Position numbers and translations under genes: made by a program
Notes under the pieces: model-generated
Databases searched by the model: none
What the model was told of the DNA's origin: nothing
Seen by the model: the letters and a program-made list of their open reading frames with translations, nothing else
In this document: positions 55,739 through 60,000 of the stretch, piece after piece
Layout: each line of letters starts with the position of its first letter
How positions within the stretch are numbered: position 1 is the stretch's first letter
Source of the DNA: Nematostella vectensis
Lineage: Eukaryota > Cnidaria > Anthozoa > Actiniaria > Edwardsiidae
Assembly: GCF_932526225.1 (NCBI RefSeq)
Contig: NC_064041.1
Location: 11,206,813 to 11,266,812 of the forward strand
Length of the DNA stretch: 60,000 nucleotides
Reading direction: 5' to 3'

Positions 55739-58700
55739 CTACTTGACCAGTACCTGGGATTCGTCCCCCGACTCCAAGTCACTGGATGTCGACCCTCTTT
55801 GCTTGATCTTCGTGAACAGCTCCGGCATACAGTCCTTATACGCTAGTCCAGACGCCTGTATAATGACTTTGCTGTTGCTATCTAAACGTGCACGAAGTTT
55901 TTGCTCAACTTGCTCTTTCTTCCACATCTTCTTCCTCTCTTCTTCCAACTGTAAGTGCTCCTCCGCCGTTAGTTTCATTGAGGTTTTTCTTGACACTGTT
56001 GGTGTGCGTGGTTTGGGGTCGAATACAGGGGCCTCGGGTATTACAGGAATGGGCGCTGGCTTAGATTCTGGAAGTCCATTTGGAGGGACGGCTGAACTAT
56101 TCTTCAGAATTGAGGGTGGGTTCCCTGGGCAGCTCGTCGAAACAGTGTTTTTAGGGATCGATGGTGAGACAATAGGTTCAGTCTTCATGTTGTTTTTTGG
56201 TCCCGTATACTTAACGCCTTCGGTCCTTTTATCCATTGATAGATAGTTGTTTTCCTTTTGGTACGGCGGTGGAATATGTGGCATCCCGGAAATGTAACCT
56301 CTATTTCCTGCCGTGTTTTGAAGATGACTTTGCTGCTTGGGTGTGGCTTGAATATTCTGTTGTTTCCTCGGTTCTTCTATTCTGAAGTCATCAACCTTTG
56401 GGACGCTTTTCAGCTTGATTCTACCAAACTCCGGAGACTTATCAGACAACATTACTCTATTTGCCGGGTGCGTATTGCGTTCTTTGATGACATTGGCGAC
56501 GATGCTTGCCGAAGTTGTCCCAGAAGAACTTTTCTTGGTATGTGTCCCGCTTGACTCGGTTAGATTTGCGTTTTCCATCTTAAGCTCATTTACCTTCGGA
56601 GTATCAGGCTTCATTAGAGTCTCAAGAGGGCTTTTTGTTGCCTTGTTCCCTTTCTGATTGAAACTCGGTTTCTTTGTGATCGTAGTTTCAGTGTCTTGTA
56701 CTGCATGCCCAGGCTTGGACACTGGATCCTGACCCGGTTGAAACCTCTTAATGCCTGCACTGACGTTGATCGGAGGACTTGGATCAGGTTCCGTTTGGGT
56801 TGTGTCCTTATTAGGGGTCTCTACGTGATGCAGTTTTGGTAGATGCAGAGGTTCTGGCTCCGCCTTGTCTTTTTGGTCGGGTCCTTTCACGTTTACTGTC
56901 GTTTTCTTCAAGAGTGGTTGTACGAATCTTGGCGTCTCATCGACCTTTTTCTCCGTCTGGGGAAGTTCAACGTGATGCAACTTCGGGAATTGAGGTGCTT
57001 CCACTTCAACTAGAGGCTTATGCTCCGGCGCCTTCTTCAGAAACGGCTTTTCAAATGTCACCGTCTCTGCCTTTGTATCTTTAAAAGTAAACGTGGGAAG
57101 GCTTTTAAGGTTGTCCCGAAGCTTATTGACCTCATTTTTTTCCTTGAGGATACTGTCTTCTTTTGTAGTGTTGTGAGATACAGAGCGTAGGGCTACGGAG
57201 AACTCATTGGGACTCTTCTCGATCTCCTTGGGGATGTAGCTCTGATTTGTAAAGGACTTGGCCTGGAGGTTCTTCTTGTTGCTCAGCTCTTCCACTTCTT
57301 TGTACCCGCTGGTAGGTTCGTTAGACTGCAACCGATGATCATACTGGCTGGATAGGTTAGCCGCACCGAATGGAATCTGTACAGTGATTGGCTTATTATT
57401 GTTTATCGACATAGCAGGAGTATTAACAACGTCCGGCCTCTCCTTCTTTAGATCGCAAAAGTTCACCTCCACCTTCGTGAGCAGTGCATCGTCCTCATCA
57501 TCTGCCTCATCCCCATGTCTAGACAGAGCGTCGCAGCCTTCACTGTCCACACCCGAATCTGACGGGTCGGCAAAGCTATTCTTCCGCGTCCCGCTCGATC
57601 CACTCAAACTCTCTTCTTCAGCACTTGGAGACTCAGAAGTCGATGGGTTCTCGATTCTCTCCGCATTGTGATTGGGAGAGTTTGCGCCTTGTGTGTTTTG
57701 AATATCCGGGTAATCAGGGGGCGGGAAGGCTTCATTAGGCACCTGGTGTACAAGCACTGTTGTGGAATAAGACATATTGTCTTTCTTCGTGTCTTGAAGG
57801 TCAACGTTATTCGCTGTTTTGTTCATCGACTCTTTACGTTTCTCATCCACCTCGTACAAAGAAAGAGGCTTTTCTTCTGGTTTTTCCGTGTCAGCCGGGT
57901 AGTCTGGTTCGGGTAGCGTTAAAGGTTCCTTCCATACATCATGATCGAGGTCATGTTCACCTGCTTGCTTGTCCAAAGCTGGGGGTACAGATGACGACCT
58001 TTTTCTTGCCACGGGACGCTTAGGGGACTCTCCCATTACTCCCACCTCATCGTCAAAAGACAGCGACTTTGTATTTGATCTCTTGCTCTTTTTCTTTATC
58101 GTAACATCGATTGTGCGAACAGTCCGAACATCATTCTCACTTCGAGCATGCTCGACACCATTCACTAGTATCCCTTTATGCGTCTCATTTGACTTCGTGT
58201 CGAAGACCCTATCATTACCGTCTTGGTGTAGCTCTTCTTCCGTGAGGGGCCGGTGCTGTGGGAGTCTCTGGCCTTCCGGCCACTTAATTTCATCTGACTG
58301 TATGCTTGCTCTTGTGGAAACCTTTGCTCTTGTCAGAGTATCCTTACACAGGCCGTCTGAGTGTCTCTTGGCGAGTGGACCGTCCTCTCCCTCGAGATCG
58401 ATCTCTTGTGTATGGGCTTGCCAATTTGCTTCATTGTCCCTCTTGCGTCTTTAAAGAAACAAAGTTCATTGTATAGTTTTGGTAAATTGTAACCGGGTTA
58501 AGAAGGTCGCCATATTAATGAGGGCATTTTTTGAAAGTAAGTAAAGCTGCCTCTATTAAAGAAAGCCAATCGCGCACTTAACCGAGTGACAAAACTCTCC
58601 AGTTACCCTCATCTTATCCAAGCGAGTGACTGGGGTACTTTTAATCAAAAAATTGTTGCTTCAGTATTTGACTTCATTTGTGATTGGGTATGTAATGAAA

Positions 58701-59162
58701 ACAATAACAAAGAAATAACTGATTGACACTCTTTGAAATCTAGATTGTGCAGGGCAGGGTACAACCAGAAGAAAGACTAAACCCATAAAAACAATCAAAA
58801 ACAGAAAAATCTGGCTCTTTACATAGGGGCCTGTGAATCCCTCGTCTTCTCGGATGAGGAGGAGGAGATTCTTTACACACTTTCTCAGACACATAATTAT
58901 AAACTGAGTAGATCAGTTCGTAGCTATTGTACTGAGGAGTGAGAAGTGGAAAACTGAAACAGGTATATCAAAAAGAATTGATGCTCCGTACTTAGGAAAA
59001 GGGGCTGGCAGGCCAATGAAGGAGGGCAAAATCACGAAGTATATAAAACTAACCTTCTCTTTTTCTTGCAGATCATACATGTGACGATAACGATAAAAAT
59101 GATAAGAAGCAAACCGCCGCCAGCACTACAGCCTATAATCCAGTACAAATCACTCATCTCTC
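55739..59162 (-). CDS. Single-pass membrane protein: TM exon and long cytoplasmic terminal exon
   Basis: Two joined exons on the minus strand: 59162-59054 (109 nt) and 58448-55739 (2710 nt, to the stop). The first encodes a transmembrane helix (LYWIIGCSAGGGLLLIIFIV...CMIC) followed by KKKRR; the second continues the basic anchor (RKRDNEANWQ) and gives about 900 aa of tail. Borders are AG/GT and phase agrees. The tail is rich in Pro, Lys, Glu and Ser, with no recognised domain. It has acidic Ser patches (SDSGVDSEGCD), a twice-repeated PKLHHVE motif preceded by FLKK/LLKK, and a charged helical stretch (EEHLQLEEERKKMWKKEQ) near the end, with C-terminus ESQVLVK. The ectodomain exons must lie beyond 59162, probably outside the window, so the receptor class is unknown. 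An 808-aa reading from 58165 begins at GTG inside the exon and is not a separate gene. Confidence 0.82.
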
Positions 59163-60000
59163 CTGCGAACAGAACGTCATAGAGGGTCAGACGGATGGAA
59201 AAATAAACGACACAGAGACGGATGGATAGAAAGCAGACAGACAGACAAACCTACGGACGTAACGTCGTGGAAACTTGAGAGTTTGCAAACATTTTATCAT
59301 TTTCTTTTTTAATATACAATAAAAAGCCCCACAATTCTTCATGTAGTTCTAATCATTTTAATGCAACATATTAAATATATCGATGTTAATAGGGTGGTTT
59401 ACAAAACACCCCATGACAATATTGATTTATAGAGAAAGTCAGAACGCGCTAAGAATGCACAAATATTAGAATAAGACTGTTAGGATATATACAGTATTTC
59501 ACGTTTTGGGGGTTGGGGCACTCCATGTTTTCAATTTTTTTTAGCACTCAGGAAATATAACCAAAAGTGAAAACATAATTTAGTGCTGAGGAGGTAAGCC
59601 GTAATATTGTGCACAAGTTCAGTATCTATTTGAAAGTGTCATGTCGCGTTGAAAGGCACATTTCTGATCGTAAGTAAAACGTCTACTCTCTGCTCGTTCA
59701 TTCAACCTTGCGTCTTAGGCTTCCTTTGAAAAAAGAAACATATTTTCTCGCGCGTATCTTTAAAGGTACTTGCTTGACCTGCGGCTATAGGTTTCTGACG
59801 AGACCTCTCTAAACGGAGAAATACTAGTCTCCTCTGATCTAGATTAGGACTTTGTTATTATCCTTCAAGGCAGCGCATTGAGCTATAAATAGATGCACCC
59901 GTTTATAGATGCATTTCGATTAAACGAATTGCCCGACTTCAACATCTTGGCAAGGGTAAGAGAAGGAAATGTATCAACTAAAAAAAACGCTTCAAGTTTT
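59163..60000. other. Intron or upstream part of the membrane-protein gene
   Basis: No further exon recognised on either strand. The DNA is AT-rich, with a short GACAGACAGACA stretch near 59236. The next upstream exon of the minus-strand gene must end with one base of a codon (phase 1) and was not found here. Confidence 0.45.

Noticed and set aside
58163-58165. Start codon of an independent 808-aa protein
   Set aside because: The codon is GTG, the frame is open for 94 more codons upstream to a splice acceptor, and it joins in phase to a TM exon.
56258-58454. Several plus-strand ORFs of 60-160 aa
   Set aside because: Antisense shadows of the long minus-strand cytoplasmic-tail exon.

Overview
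The window looks like intron-rich invertebrate animal DNA, most likely from an anthozoan cnidarian such as a sea anemone. That is an inference from the many short phase-consistent introns, an intronless class A GPCR, moderate GC and dense small DNA transposons; no species-diagnostic marker was seen. Only four genes or gene pieces are supported. Most ORFs in the window are translations of satellites or shadows of real exons.

Layout. (1) 1-1062: an intronless rhodopsin-family GPCR on the minus strand, followed by a GPCR-distal repeat field (1073-2000). (2) 4357-6467, plus: the last four coding exons of a Sec1/Munc18 (unc-18, STXBP1-like) gene. Its earlier exons are not visible in the window. 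(3) 8821-54507, plus: a complete second Sec1/Munc18 gene, head to tail with the first. I could assemble it by hand as 29 coding exons with consistent phases, 1758 nt and 585 aa, close to the usual ~590 aa. It spans 45.7 kb because its introns hold most of the unusual DNA here. (4) 55739-59162, minus: the transmembrane exon and the very long disordered cytoplasmic exon of a single-pass membrane protein whose ectodomain exons lie beyond the right edge.

The introns of the complete unc-18 gene carry: a ~50-copy array of a 73-bp unit in which every unit contains a good 3' splice site (intron 8), with a TTAA-flanked transposon in its first unit; three degenerate tandem copies of exon 10 with its acceptor (intron 9); an internally deleted Ty1/copia element with matching GTAAA target duplications (intron 17); a non-LTR retrotransposon tail running into a 1.6-kb (TCTA)n(TCTG)n(CCTG)n tract with about 295 uninterrupted CCTG units on the sense strand (intron 19); and a 12.4-kb, ~260-copy array of a 47-bp minisatellite with higher-order structure, split by a 2.7-kb TA-flanked terminal-inverted-repeat element (intron 26). 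Several near-perfect foldback elements, a tRNA-derived SINE and a small TA-flanked MITE complete the picture.

Functionally, Sec1/Munc18 proteins bind syntaxins and SNARE complexes in exocytosis, so the central locus is a tandem pair of vesicle-fusion regulators. The flanking GPCR and membrane protein show no obvious functional link to it. The main interest is structural: one gene has accumulated tandem duplications that repeatedly copied its own splice acceptors.
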